In this document: piece by piece, positions 44,969 to 54,228 of the stretch
Numbering within the stretch: position 1 is the first letter of the stretch
How the letters are laid out: every line of letters starts with the position of its first letter
Assembly (NCBI RefSeq): GCF_009617585.1
Contig: NZ_WIXI01000039.1
Location: forward strand, 62,001-126,000
Length of the DNA: 64,000 bases
Direction of reading: 5' to 3'
Source: Endobacterium cereale
GTDB taxonomy: Bacteria; Pseudomonadota; Alphaproteobacteria; Rhizobiales; Rhizobiaceae
Made by a program: the position numbers and the translations under genes
The notes under the pieces: generated by a model
Told to the model about the DNA's origin: nothing
Database searches by the model: none
What the model saw: the letters and a program-made list of their open reading frames with translations, nothing else

Positions 44969-46702
44969 CTATTCCGCCTTGGCATCACTTAAGGTTGCGA
45001 AGGGATGCGTGGGGCTGCCGGCGTCATACGAAGGCACTGGCAGGCCGACGGCAAGTTCCCGCAAAACCTCCCTGCGGGGCCCCTGTGCTTGAACAATGCC
45101 ATCGCGCAAGACGATCAGCGTGTCGGCAGTTCTCAAGGCACTCGGCTGATGGGCGACGATCAGGATCGTCTTTCCAAGCTGCTTGAGTTCGAGAAGTGCC
45201 TTGCGGAGAGCCTCCTCGCCCTGCCCGTCGAGATTGGAATTCGGCTCGTCCAGGACGATCAGGGCCGGATTGCCATAAAGGGCACGCGCGAGTGCAATCC
45301 GCTGCCTCTGGCCTCCGGACAGCCTATGCCCATGCAGGCCGACATCGGTTTCGTAACCGTCCGGCAGCCTGAGGATCATCTCATGCACGTCAGCCATCTG
45401 CGCCGCACGCATCACCGCCTGTGGATCGCCCTGCCCCATGCGGGCGATATTGTCCGCGATCGTGCCTGCAAACAGTTTCGGTTCCTGCGGCAGATAACCG
45501 ATATGCTGGCCAAGTTCGTCCGGGTCCCAGGATGCAACGTCGGCGCCATCCAGGCGAACGTGCCCACCCGTCGCCGTCCAAGCGCCGACGATCAGCCTGC
45601 ACAATGTCGATTTTCCCGAGCCGGAAGTCCCGATCAAGCCGCAGGTTGTACCGACCTCCACCACAAAATCCACACGGCGGAGAACCGGCTCGATTGCCCC
45701 ATGCGTCACATGGCGCACAGCCTCCACAGTGAGGCGCCCCTTCGGCACAGGCAGTTGGGTCTTTTTTTCCTCTTCGGGCACCGTTTCGAACAGCGCGATG
45801 AGGTTCCGCCGTGCCTTGCAGGCAGAAATCCAATGCCGCCAGGCGCCGAGTGCGCGTTCCACCGGAGAAAGCGCACGGCCGAGAAGAATCGAGGCGGCGA
45901 TCATTCCGCCGGATGTAAGTTCTCCCGCCAGAACCAGATAGGCGCCGACGCACATGATCAGGATCTGCAGCGCCATCCGCAGCGTCTTGGTCACGGCGGA
46001 AATCCGTTCCGTGACTTCCTGGGCGCCATGCGAACTGGCGTGAACCTGCTGCTGCAGCCTGCGCCAACGTTGAAGCATGTTCGAGATCATGCCCAACGGC
46101 TTGACGATTTCCGCCTGCTCGACGATTTCCAACGCCTGCTGTTGCAGGAAACGTTGCTCGCCTGCCGCACGCGCGGATTTCTGGCGTGTCAGTATTTCGT
46201 TGAGGATGGCAAGCCCAAGCAGCAACCCCGCTCCTGCCAGGGTTAACGCCCCAAGCATGGGATGCATGAGCCAGAGGATGGCAATAAAGAAGGGCATCCA
46301 AGGTGCATCGAGAAAGGCCAGCATTGCTTCGCCACCGATAAACGCACGGAGGTCCGCCAGGTCGGCAGTGCTGGCCTCACTCTTGAAACCCGCCAGTTTC
46401 GCATGGACACAACGGGCAATCACGGTCGTGGCTAGGCACGCATCCATCCATGCTCCGGCCAAGACCAGCATCCTGCGACGGGCATGGTCGATCAGTCCCA
46501 TGGCGATCAGGCCGGCGATTGCAGCGACGGTCAGCCACAGCAACGTGTCATGCGAGCCCGTCGACAGGATGCGATCGAAAACCTGCATCATGTAGATGCT
46601 GCTGATCAGTGCGAGGAGATTGGAGGCGGTGCTGAATACCATCAACGACGGCGCTTGCGCCTTCAGGCTCTGCATGCATTTGGAAAAAGCCGTGAGGGTC
46701 AT
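44969..46702 (-). CDS. Type I secretion ABC transporter, PrtD-like (577 aa)
   Basis: Fused membrane and ATPase subunit that powers protein export. The membrane domain (1-310) has six predicted helices and the phrase YMMQVFDRILSTGSHDTL typical of the PrtD/LapB-like group. The ATPase has Walker A GTSGSGKST, signature LSGGQRQRIALARAL and Walker B LIVLDEPNSNLD. There is no C39 peptidase domain, so cargo is not cleaved at a double-glycine site. ATG 46702 overlaps the polymerase stop by four bases, tying secretion to the polysaccharide operon. Confidence 0.92.
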   Translation of the reverse strand: MTLTAFSKCMQSLKAQAPSLMVFSTASNLLALISSIYMMQVFDRILSTGSHDTLLWLTVAAIAGLIAMGLIDHARRRMLVLAGAWMDACLATTVIARCVHAKLAGFKSEASTADLADLRAFIGGEAMLAFLDAPWMPFFIAILWLMHPMLGALTLAGAGLLLGLAILNEILTRQKSARAAGEQRFLQQQALEIVEQAEIVKPLGMISNMLQRWRRLQQQVHASSHGAQEVTERISAVTKTLRMALQILIMCVGAYLVLAGELTSGGMIAASILLGRALSPVERALGAWRHWISACKARRNLIALFETVPEEEKKTQLPVPKGRLTVEAVRHVTHGAIEPVLRRVDFVVEVGTTCGLIGTSGSGKSTLCRLIVGAWTATGGHVRLDGADVASWDPDELGQHIGYLPQEPKLFAGTIADNIARMGQGDPQAVMRAAQMADVHEMILRLPDGYETDVGLHGHRLSGGQRQRIALARALYGNPALIVLDEPNSNLDGQGEEALRKALLELKQLGKTILIVAHQPSALRTADTLIVLRDGIVQAQGPRREVLRELAVGLPVPSYDAGSPTHPFATLSDAKAE

Positions 46703-48033
46703 GTGCCGGTCGCCCTCTCGGTGAACGACGCCGGCACCATGCGCCTGCGAACGACGTGAGACGATGCCCGATTGACGGCAACTTTCCGCCGAATTGCTCT
46801 GCCGGTCTGCTCCTGTCCACTGATCAGCAGGATCAGTGTCATGAGGATAGAAAGCTTGCCGCCGTAAATGACGCTCATCAGGCTGCAAGATACCCCGTAG
46901 ACCGCCATGAACAGCGTGTAGGAAATCCGTCTGGTGCAAAGGGAGATGTAAAGGCCACGAAATAGCAACGCGAGGACAAAGCCCAGCGTCAGAAGGGAGC
47001 CGATATACCCCGTCTCGAAATAGGTCTGCAGCAGTGAATTGTGGGCGCTAGGGGGTCGGTAATGTCCCCAGAGCCAGTCAAATGCGGATGACGAAAACGA
47101 CGCGAAACCGTAACCCGTCCAGATTTGCAGGTCGGCCGCAGACCAGGTCTCCTGCCAGATCTTCAGTCGTCCCGAAAATGTCAGGTCACTTTCGGTGGTG
47201 AACATGGCCCTCGAGAGTTCCTGCCCATAAAGATAGACGAGGAAAATAATTGCGCCGATGCTGAAAACGGCCGTATAGCGCAGCCATCGTTGAGGCGCAG
47301 CAAAGGTGCAACATGCAGCCAGCGCGAGCACGAGCGCCGCCGTCGGCGATCGGGCCTGCGACAGGTACAACGTGGCGGCAATGACAGCCACGCAGCCGCC
47401 GAACACCGGTCGTGTCAGCTTGCCCCGAAATTTCGGAAGATCGCCATTGATGAAGGCGATAACCAACAGTCCGAGCGCCGTTGCCGCGAACATTCCAAGC
47501 CGTAGCTGATGTTCAAACACTCCCCGCAGCTCTGCTGATCCGGTGGATGAAAATGGCTGTAGGGCGAATTCGGCATCAAACAGGTACGCGGCGACGGACA
47601 ACACTGAAATGATCGCGGCAACGACGAAAACGATATGCAGCGTATTCGTCAGCGGTAGTGGCCTCAGGACAAGCAGCGAGCTCCAGACAATCGCTGCAAG
47701 TCCTACCTGAAAGATGGTTTCCACCGGGACTGGTGAGTAAAGGACCGAAAAAGCGGCCCACAGCAGATAGAGGATCATCCAGTAATCCGCCGCAGTCAGC
47801 ACAGAGCGGGTCTCGAGACGCCAAAGGCCTGCCCGAAGGACCAGAAGACATATCGCGGCGAACACGATATTGCCGAGCTTTATGCCGACCTCAAACTGGT
47901 GGATTTCAAGCAGAAGCGAGGCAATCACGATCGTTGCCGTGCCGCTCATCCACATACTCTCACCCGTCTTGCTTCGGACAGGTATGGTCTCTGTATGTGC
48001 TGTTGCTGAGAGGCTCTGCAATGTCTGATCCAA
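46699..48033 (-). CDS. O-antigen ligase/Wzy-like polysaccharide polymerase (444 aa)
   Basis: Integral membrane protein with about ten to twelve hydrophobic segments and one large periplasmic loop near residues 290-345 that contains the typical GYGFASFSS and H-N-S-L-L-Q-T-Y-F-E-T-G motifs of the Wzy/WaaL superfamily. In this setting polymerisation of lipid-linked repeat units outside the inner membrane is more likely than lipid A ligation. It overlaps the ABC transporter gene. Confidence 0.82.
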   Translation of the reverse strand: MDQTLQSLSATAHTETIPVRSKTGESMWMSGTATIVIASLLLEIHQFEVGIKLGNIVFAAICLLVLRAGLWRLETRSVLTAADYWMILYLLWAAFSVLYSPVPVETIFQVGLAAIVWSSLLVLRPLPLTNTLHIVFVVAAIISVLSVAAYLFDAEFALQPFSSTGSAELRGVFEHQLRLGMFAATALGLLVIAFINGDLPKFRGKLTRPVFGGCVAVIAATLYLSQARSPTAALVLALAACCTFAAPQRWLRYTAVFSIGAIIFLVYLYGQELSRAMFTTESDLTFSGRLKIWQETWSAADLQIWTGYGFASFSSSAFDWLWGHYRPPSAHNSLLQTYFETGYIGSLLTLGFVLALLFRGLYISLCTRRISYTLFMAVYGVSCSLMSVIYGGKLSILMTLILLISGQEQTGRAIRRKVAVNRASSHVVRRRMVPASFTERATGT

Positions 48034-48105
48034 TCTTTAGGCACATCGATCGCCGCCCGGCCTGGCAGGCAACGGAAGAACGAACGGATTGAAATGGATG
48101 GTCGC

Positions 48106-49647
48106 TTAGAGATTGACGCCGTCATTCAGGACCGTGCCAGATATCTTCTGTGCCACGTCGTCGATTTCTCGAAGATTTTCGCGAATGTTTTCCGTGCCTT
48201 CGCCATGACCGACAACCAGAAGAAATACATCAATCAACGGTGCACTGGCGCGAACATCTGCATAGGGCGATATCGATGGCAGATCGAACACGATTGCGTC
48301 GTACTCGCAAATTGCCAGTGCCTCGCCAATGAGCCGGCTCATTCGAGGCGTCCAGATAAGGCTGGATTGGCTGCTGTATGATGTCGAGGTGATTGGAAGT
48401 ATGCCGAGCCCATTGCTTTCGAAAATGCAATCGAGCAGTGGCACATCCCCTTTCAGTGCCTGATGCAAGCCACCTGCGGCATGCGGCGCAAGCAACCTCG
48501 AAATGCTCGGATTATAAGGATTGGCATCAATCAGGAGGACCTTTTCTCCCGATTGAACCATGAGCATTGCCAACTGCGCAGCGACAAGGCTTTTACCACT
48601 CCCTTGCGCGCAAGACGTTACGCCGATTGTGCGAACCGTCTCACCCGGGTGTGACGACATCACCGCAAGTCTGCAATGATGGATAACATGCAACAGCGCC
48701 GTGTTTCGGTTCTTGACTATGAACTCGATAAATTCGATGCCGAATTTTGGGCGCCCCACGGCAGCAATGCGAGGCAGGACGCCGTAACAGCTGAGCGGAA
48801 CAGCATTGACCAGATCGTCGCGGTTACGGATGCGGCTGTTGGTGGCTTCAACCATCAAGGCCAGCCCAATGCCTGAACAGGCCCCAAACAGAAGAAAACC
48901 ACAGAAGATCACCTTGTCGCTCAAGCCGGACGCATAGGAAGGCGGCTCGGCACGTGCCAGTACTGAGGTTGACGGGCCAGCCTCTTGTACGCGCGGCCTT
49001 AGCCAGGCGCTGGCAGATTTGGCATAGTTCGCGCGTGCTTCTCGCTGGCCGAGGAGGTAGACATTGGAGATTGTATTGGCAATGCGGGCCGCTTTGGCCG
49101 GATCGGTTGAACGGAAACGGACCTCGACGATATGACTGAGGCCTATCCGATGAACGGACAGGGCCTTCTGAAAATTGTGAAGTGCCGTACGGCTGGCACT
49201 GGACGCCTCTTCGCCGCGAAGGAATCCGAGGCCCGAAAACATCGCAAGTCTGTTGCGCCATGACGTCCCTGCCGGAACGAATTCCGGATCATCCGTCAAC
49301 TTCAGCTGCGTGATGACTGCCAGAGCTGTCGGTTCGGACTTGAGAACCTCAACCTCGCTTTCCACGACACCATCCGTGACGGCGGATTCTGAATAGACGG
49401 CGTCTTGTTGACGCAGTTGCATGGTCCGATAGTCAACATTGAACTGCACCAGGGCTGCGTAGCGCGGTGGCAGCAGGAATGCCACCGCAATACCAGCGGC
49501 TCCCGACAGCATGATGCATAGCAGGACGATTTTCCAATGTTGCCTGATGATCTGCAGTTCCCTCGCAAATATCGGCGAAAGCGGCGTCTGATCTAACAGC
49601 ATGTCGTTGTGGTGGACGGGTCTGGCGGCATAGTCTCTCTTGAGCAT
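48106..49647 (-). CDS. Wzc/ExoP-like chain-length protein with BY-kinase-type ATPase (513 aa)
   Basis: Residues 25-230 form a Wzz domain: two membrane helices (about 40-60 and 243-265) around a periplasmic loop, with a proline-containing stretch before the second. The cytoplasmic part has Walker A AQGSGKS, Walker A' VLLIDANPYNPS and a Walker B-like hydrophobic strand ending in Asp. There is no C-terminal tyrosine cluster, unlike classic Wzc, so autophosphorylation may be absent or elsewhere. Controls polymer length and gates export through Wza. Confidence 0.85.
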   Translation of the reverse strand: MLKRDYAARPVHHNDMLLDQTPLSPIFARELQIIRQHWKIVLLCIMLSGAAGIAVAFLLPPRYAALVQFNVDYRTMQLRQQDAVYSESAVTDGVVESEVEVLKSEPTALAVITQLKLTDDPEFVPAGTSWRNRLAMFSGLGFLRGEEASSASRTALHNFQKALSVHRIGLSHIVEVRFRSTDPAKAARIANTISNVYLLGQREARANYAKSASAWLRPRVQEAGPSTSVLARAEPPSYASGLSDKVIFCGFLLFGACSGIGLALMVEATNSRIRNRDDLVNAVPLSCYGVLPRIAAVGRPKFGIEFIEFIVKNRNTALLHVIHHCRLAVMSSHPGETVRTIGVTSCAQGSGKSLVAAQLAMLMVQSGEKVLLIDANPYNPSISRLLAPHAAGGLHQALKGDVPLLDCIFESNGLGILPITSTSYSSQSSLIWTPRMSRLIGEALAICEYDAIVFDLPSISPYADVRASAPLIDVFLLVVGHGEGTENIRENLREIDDVAQKISGTVLNDGVNL

Positions 49648-49871
49648 AGCACGTCCAACTCTGCCTCTGGGGCCCTGGGATGGGAGAGGCTGAATAGCAG
49701 CTCCGTTATGTAATCCATCGCATCTTTTAGGAATTTGTTAAGTACACAAATAGGACTAGAAGTTATTGGTTTATTGCCAACAGCGAATATAGGAACGATA
49801 GACATATACGGAAAATCATAAGCACGCGGCATGGTGCTATCGTGCTATATCCCGATTTATTTGGTGTTCAT
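49648..49871. promoter_or_regulatory. Divergent intergenic region
   Basis: AT-rich gap between the leftward Wzc-like gene and the rightward glycosyltransferase-like gene. It breaks the leftward polysaccharide run and should carry promoters in both directions. No sites were assigned. Confidence 0.35.
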
Positions 49872-50813
49872 ATGCCCGACCAGATCGAGAAAATAAGCGA
49901 AAAATGCTCAGTTATACTTATGCCGATAGGCCCCAATAGCTCACCTCACAACATAACAGACACAATCGAAAGTATTTATTCATTTTCGACAAAAGACACG
50001 GTTCTCGTTCTCGTCGATGAAACCCGCAGCGGCTTGAAAAAAGCGCAACTGTCCAACCAGATGGCAATTACCATCTGCCGCGCCGAGCCCGCCACCGGAT
50101 ATTCGGTCAGAGGACGTCTCTACACGAACCTGTCAAAAGCCATTAAAACCGTCGTCAAGAACTACAAGTTCGATGTTCTCCTGAGGATGGATGACGATGC
50201 GCTGATGATCGGCGAAGGCGCACAAAACGACGCCGCAAAGGCTTTCTCTCTTGATCCGTCGATTGGTGCCTTGGGAAGTTTTCGACATACATGCCTGGGA
50301 CATCCTCGGGATTTTCGGCCGGCGGCGCGGCGTCTGGCATTTGAAAGTTCATGGCTAGGCATGGTTAAATCACCACGCCTGGCCAGGCGTTTGCGTCAGA
50401 TACGCGAGATTGCGCTGACGAACGGCTATGAGCCCGGAGAGCACAGTCTTGGCGCGGCATGCTTCTACAGTCACACGGCGCTGGTGGCCATGCTGGATGG
50501 CGGGCTTCTGGGCTGCGAGGATCTGGCCACGACATCGCTATGTGATGACCAATTGTTCGGCTTGCTGGTTGTTGCCGCAGGATTTCGTTCGGCCGATTTT
50601 GCCGGAGATGGCGAACCTCTGGGCCTGACATGGCGGGGCCTGCCAGCCAGCCCGTCGAAACTGGTTCAAATGAACAAGAAGATCGTCCACTCCGTCAAAA
50701 GCCACAATGGTCGCGACGAGGCAAATTTAAGGGCAGACTTCGCCCGCCTGCGCCAGGCCAAGATGCTGATCACTGCAGCACACATCACCACCGCCCGCCA
50801 GAGCGAGCCATGA
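49872..50813 (+). CDS. Putative glycosyltransferase (313 aa)
   Basis: The layout suggests a GT-A fold: a first strand CSVILMPIGPN, VLVLVDETRSG, and a DxD-type metal motif in LLRMDDDALMIG, with a later acceptor region containing CDDQLFG. I cannot place it in a numbered CAZy family. The ATG at 49872 is used; a GTG at 49842 is also open. It is one of only two rightward genes in the island and is coupled to the small membrane protein gene after it. Confidence 0.6.
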   Translation: MPDQIEKISEKCSVILMPIGPNSSPHNITDTIESIYSFSTKDTVLVLVDETRSGLKKAQLSNQMAITICRAEPATGYSVRGRLYTNLSKAIKTVVKNYKFDVLLRMDDDALMIGEGAQNDAAKAFSLDPSIGALGSFRHTCLGHPRDFRPAARRLAFESSWLGMVKSPRLARRLRQIREIALTNGYEPGEHSLGAACFYSHTALVAMLDGGLLGCEDLATTSLCDDQLFGLLVVAAGFRSADFAGDGEPLGLTWRGLPASPSKLVQMNKKIVHSVKSHNGRDEANLRADFARLRQAKMLITAAHITTARQSEP

Positions 50814-51031
50814 CGTATCAACCTTTACATTCACCCAAAAGCCGCCCCTCGCAACCAGCCAGCCCCAATCGCCGCGTCATCATGCTGGCTGGGGTCTCGT
50901 TCCTTCTGTCAGCGACTTTAGCCGCAGCAATGTATCGTCGGGGCAATCCGCGTTCTGCGCACGTGGACGTTAACTTCGATCCGAACTGCATTCGGCTCAG
51001 CTGGGCGCCACCACTCCCTGCCAGCCTATAG
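50810..51031 (+). CDS. Small membrane-anchored protein (73 aa)
   Basis: Starts in an ATGA overlap with the glycosyltransferase stop. A polar N-terminus rich in Ser and Pro is followed by one helix (VIMLAGVSFLLSATLAAAMY) and a short periplasmic tail. Probably an inner-membrane accessory protein of the polymer machinery; no family recognised. Converges with the WecG-type gene. Confidence 0.5.
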   Translation: MTYQPLHSPKSRPSQPASPNRRVIMLAGVSFLLSATLAAAMYRRGNPRSAHVDVNFDPNCIRLSWAPPLPASL

Positions 51032-51068
51032 TTGAAACAGGCAGAAAGAGAGAAGCCGCCTATTCAGG

Positions 51069-51872
51069 TCAGGCCCGCCCTGCCGCTTTACGGCGCCGAG
51101 ACCAGATAAGCTTTCGAGCCAGAAGCAACGGTTCGAGGAGGTAACGCCCGGCATACCGCCGTGGATCATAGGCTAGCCTATAAAGCCATTCGAGCCCCAG
51201 CCTGCCCCAAAGCCTGGGCGGCCTTTTTTGTCCACCGGTGAAATATTCGAAAAATGCACCGGAACAGATGGCGACACCGTAGTTCAGCCGGCCGGAATAC
51301 AAGTGAAGAAACTCCTCCTGGCGCGGCATCCCCATTCCAACGATCAAAAGGTCCGGCTTGAAGGCGTCAACGGCACTGAGCGTCTCGGAGAGTTTTGAAC
51401 CTGCCGACGTGTCCCACATGTCGAAGAACCCGTCCCATCCCATGAGTTGCAACGCCGGATATTCGTTACGGAAATGCACGAGCCCTTTCTGGCAGATTTC
51501 GGGAGTGGATCCGATATATCCGACAGTCCAGCCTTCACTTTCACAAAGCGCCAATGCGTCCAATGCCCAATCCAGGTATGTCAGGCGGTTGTCGGCTGAG
51601 GCGCCAATTCCTCGTGCCTTCAACAACCATACGATCGGCATCCCGTCGATATGTACGAAAGTGCTTTTTGCGTTGATAAGCGACGCCATGCCGGCCGAAT
51701 TTTCAAGACAATGGAGCGCATGCAGATTTAGGTTGGCGATGATCGTTTTGGATCGCGTCGACAGACGATATCTCAGGAACTCGAGCAGGCTTGCTTTGTT
51801 GAAGAGATCGACCGGCCATGAAAACAAATGGTGCCGCAGAGGCATGGGCGGTTGGCATTCGATTTCCATCAT
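51069..51872 (-). CDS. WecG/TagA/CpsF-family glycosyltransferase, GT26 (267 aa)
   Basis: Adds a sugar, often an amino sugar or uronic acid, to a lipid-linked intermediate. Family features visible: NLNLHALHCLE, HIDGMPIVWLLKARG, GYIGSTPEICQKG, and LLIVGMGMPRQEEFLH near the middle, with a C-terminal LGLEWLYRLAYDPRRYAGRY. The last segment is highly characteristic. Length is typical. It ends convergently with the small membrane protein and is preceded by the regulator gene. Confidence 0.9.
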   Translation of the reverse strand: MMEIECQPPMPLRHHLFSWPVDLFNKASLLEFLRYRLSTRSKTIIANLNLHALHCLENSAGMASLINAKSTFVHIDGMPIVWLLKARGIGASADNRLTYLDWALDALALCESEGWTVGYIGSTPEICQKGLVHFRNEYPALQLMGWDGFFDMWDTSAGSKLSETLSAVDAFKPDLLIVGMGMPRQEEFLHLYSGRLNYGVAICSGAFFEYFTGGQKRPPRLWGRLGLEWLYRLAYDPRRYAGRYLLEPLLLARKLIWSRRRKAAGRA

Positions 51873-51908
51873 GCACCCCTTGGGAAAGGTATCGAATTGA
51901 CCAAAAAT

Positions 51909-52709
51909 CTAATAAAACAAAATTTCTGAAGTGCAGCACCAGGCAGGCCCCAGGAAAAGCATCAACGAGATAAATCCGGAGCGAATTCCTGCATTGGTTG
52001 CTTCCGTTCTGTTCCTTACCCCCAACTTTCGAAGAATATGGTGGATATGAATTCGAACTGTATTTTCAGAAATTGCCATCTTATTGGCGATGACCTTGTT
52101 TTGCATACCGGTCATCAGCAACCGCAGGACTTGTTTTTCCCTTTCCGTAAGAGAAAACTCTTTCAAGCCGCCATTAGTGTATCCTTCAAGTCGAAGCGAG
52201 GCCGCAGAAGCGTGTATGGAGCATCCGAAGCTACCATCATGCACGCCACTTCGGACCAAGGACGGCAAGGTTTGATCACGCTGGGTCCACGGCATGATCT
52301 CGCCGCCCGCATTCACCACACACAGAATTGCAGCGCAGGTGTCTGGATTTGCAGTCACTGGGATGAAGCCGTGAGGTTTGCCATAACGTGCCTTGAGAAG
52401 CACGGCGCTGCTGTAAGCCTCCCGCTCCTCGCTGTCGAACACGGCAACAAAACGCGCCTCCGGAAACTCTATCTGCAAGTGGTTTATGACTGAGTCGGCA
52501 TTTTCTATCGACGTCAGATCAAGTATTATCAGCAAGTACCTTGAGGCTAGATCGTTGTTTCGAGGAAGATAATCCGAATCCACTTTGATCATGTCCTCGT
52601 AGCCGTCAAACAACTCCATCAAAATTTCTGTCTTTTTTGCATCCGCGTGCAAACCACGTCCAACCAGCAATGACGGCATGGAGCTTTCAGCTGTCGAATT
52701 TAACAACAT
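51909..52709 (-). CDS. LuxR-type transcriptional regulator (266 aa)
   Basis: The C-terminal helix-turn-helix (about 190-245; LTEREKQVLRLLMTGMQNKV, then SENTVRIHIHHILRKLGVRN) is a clear LuxR/FixJ domain. The N-terminal 130 residues look like a degenerate receiver or other sensor; no clear phospho-acceptor pocket is visible. The extreme C-terminus is hydrophobic. GGAGGG precedes the ATG. Placed in the middle of the island it probably controls polysaccharide synthesis. Confidence 0.85.
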   Translation of the reverse strand: MLLNSTAESSMPSLLVGRGLHADAKKTEILMELFDGYEDMIKVDSDYLPRNNDLASRYLLIILDLTSIENADSVINHLQIEFPEARFVAVFDSEEREAYSSAVLLKARYGKPHGFIPVTANPDTCAAILCVVNAGGEIMPWTQRDQTLPSLVRSGVHDGSFGCSIHASAASLRLEGYTNGGLKEFSLTEREKQVLRLLMTGMQNKVIANKMAISENTVRIHIHHILRKLGVRNRTEATNAGIRSGFISLMLFLGPAWCCTSEILFY

Positions 52710-52977
52710 ATTCCCTCCATATTCAATCAGCCCTCGTTAAGTGCGACCTAGCAATGGAATGGCGTATATTTAGCTTTAAAAAACATAATATTCACGCATG
52801 ATAAATTCGGATGACCATAAGTTGAAATTATAATACAGCATTTCACTACAAATGATATAACCAATTCAAAAATCACCGATAAGTAAATTATATAGTCTTT
52901 TTGTATTATACATCAGCAAAAAAAGTAAATTTATAATTATACATATTATTTCTGAAAATACCGATAAAAAATATTGT
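52710..52977. promoter_or_regulatory. AT-rich intergenic region
   Basis: A 268-base AT-rich gap between the end of the Wza gene and the start of the LuxR-type gene. It must carry the regulator's promoter; several TATAAT-like strings are present and I cannot choose one. Confidence 0.4.
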
Positions 52978-54189
52978 CTATTGCGAAACCAGCGCCGGAA
53001 TGATCTTCAAAACATCGCCGGCCTTGACGCCATCATTCTCCGTCACTGATATTTCGACGACTTCATCGCCAGCAGTACGCACTATCGTGTAGGACGGCTG
53101 CTGCTGCATCTCAGAAGCCCATTCTCGATATGCCGCGGGAGCGGACACCAACGCCTCATTGACAAGCGACTTTGCGGTCCTGAGCTTTGCCTTTGCCTGA
53201 GCAAGCTCGACCTCGGCATCATGCAGTTCCTGCGCATCGTCGCGCTCGCGACTGTCGACAAGATTGCGTAACGACTGCTCGCTTTGTGTCACGCCTTGTT
53301 CCGCACGCAAGACCAAGCTCAGAAGCTCCTCTTCCTCCCCACGAATGTCAGCCAACAGGCGCTCCCGCTCCAACGCAACGGAGGACGCGGTGGCCCCCGA
53401 CGTGGCAAGCTTGTAATCGACGTTGAGGCGAGCCTGCGTGGTGCCAACTTCGACACCCTTCAACTTCACCCGCTCTCGCAACGAAACAACTTCTGCTCTG
53501 TACACTTTGGCAAGCTTGTTGAGCGCATCGACTTGTCCTGAAAGCAGCTTTCGCTTGGCGTTGAAGATCATTTTCTCCTGTTGAATGAAGCTGCTCACCA
53601 AGACGCTGTTTTCCTCAGCGGCCTGCGGGATTTCCGGGTCGAACTCCAAAAGGTCGTTGCGCTCCGCATGAAGCCTCTGGATGCGCAGACGCAATTGTGC
53701 AGCGCTGATCTGCAGCGTCTGCACCAGGCCTTCCGCATTCGTGGCATCACGCCCCAACCGCAGAACATCTCCACCCGAGGGGCGATACAACCCTCCTGCG
53801 GCACCCAGAGCCTTGAGCACGGTCATCCCGGGCTCGTAAGCGTAGCGCCCCGGTCGATCGACGTTTCCGACAACATAATAAGGGCGATACTCGATGATCT
53901 GGACTGTCACCCGGGGCCTTTCCCGCAGATTTTCCGCTCGCGCCAAAGCAGCACCGATCAGCGCGCCGGCCTCACCCGTCGAACGTCCTTCCACGTTGAC
54001 ATCCCCGATCAATGGAGCACCGATCTCACCAGAGGGACCGACGGCGAAGGTTCCGCTCAACCCCGGGTACTCGTAGACACTGATGCTGATCCTGTCCTGC
54101 GCGCCAAGTCGGTAATCCTCTGCAGATACCGGACCGGAGCTTGCGGACCCAAGCACCGTGGCTAGAAGCAACTTGCTGACAATGTGCAT
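52978..54189 (-). CDS. Wza-like polysaccharide export protein (403 aa)
   Basis: Outer-membrane-associated exporter. A signal peptide (MHIVSKLLLATVLGSASSG, cleaved near VSAEDY) is followed by the poly_export domain (YRLGAQDRISISVYEYPGLS, then GEIGAPLIGDVNVEGRS) and a SLBB-type segment (YYVVGNVDRPGRYAYEPGMT). A long coiled coil occupies residues 190-345. It has no lipobox Cys, so it resembles ExoF-type rather than lipoprotein Wza. ATG 54189 is placed after AAAGGAG. Confidence 0.9.
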   Translation of the reverse strand: MHIVSKLLLATVLGSASSGPVSAEDYRLGAQDRISISVYEYPGLSGTFAVGPSGEIGAPLIGDVNVEGRSTGEAGALIGAALARAENLRERPRVTVQIIEYRPYYVVGNVDRPGRYAYEPGMTVLKALGAAGGLYRPSGGDVLRLGRDATNAEGLVQTLQISAAQLRLRIQRLHAERNDLLEFDPEIPQAAEENSVLVSSFIQQEKMIFNAKRKLLSGQVDALNKLAKVYRAEVVSLRERVKLKGVEVGTTQARLNVDYKLATSGATASSVALERERLLADIRGEEEELLSLVLRAEQGVTQSEQSLRNLVDSRERDDAQELHDAEVELAQAKAKLRTAKSLVNEALVSAPAAYREWASEMQQQPSYTIVRTAGDEVVEISVTENDGVKAGDVLKIIPALVSQ

Positions 54190-54228
54190 GACCGTCTCCT
54201 TTGGGTGGGATTCAAAACTCATGTGTGG

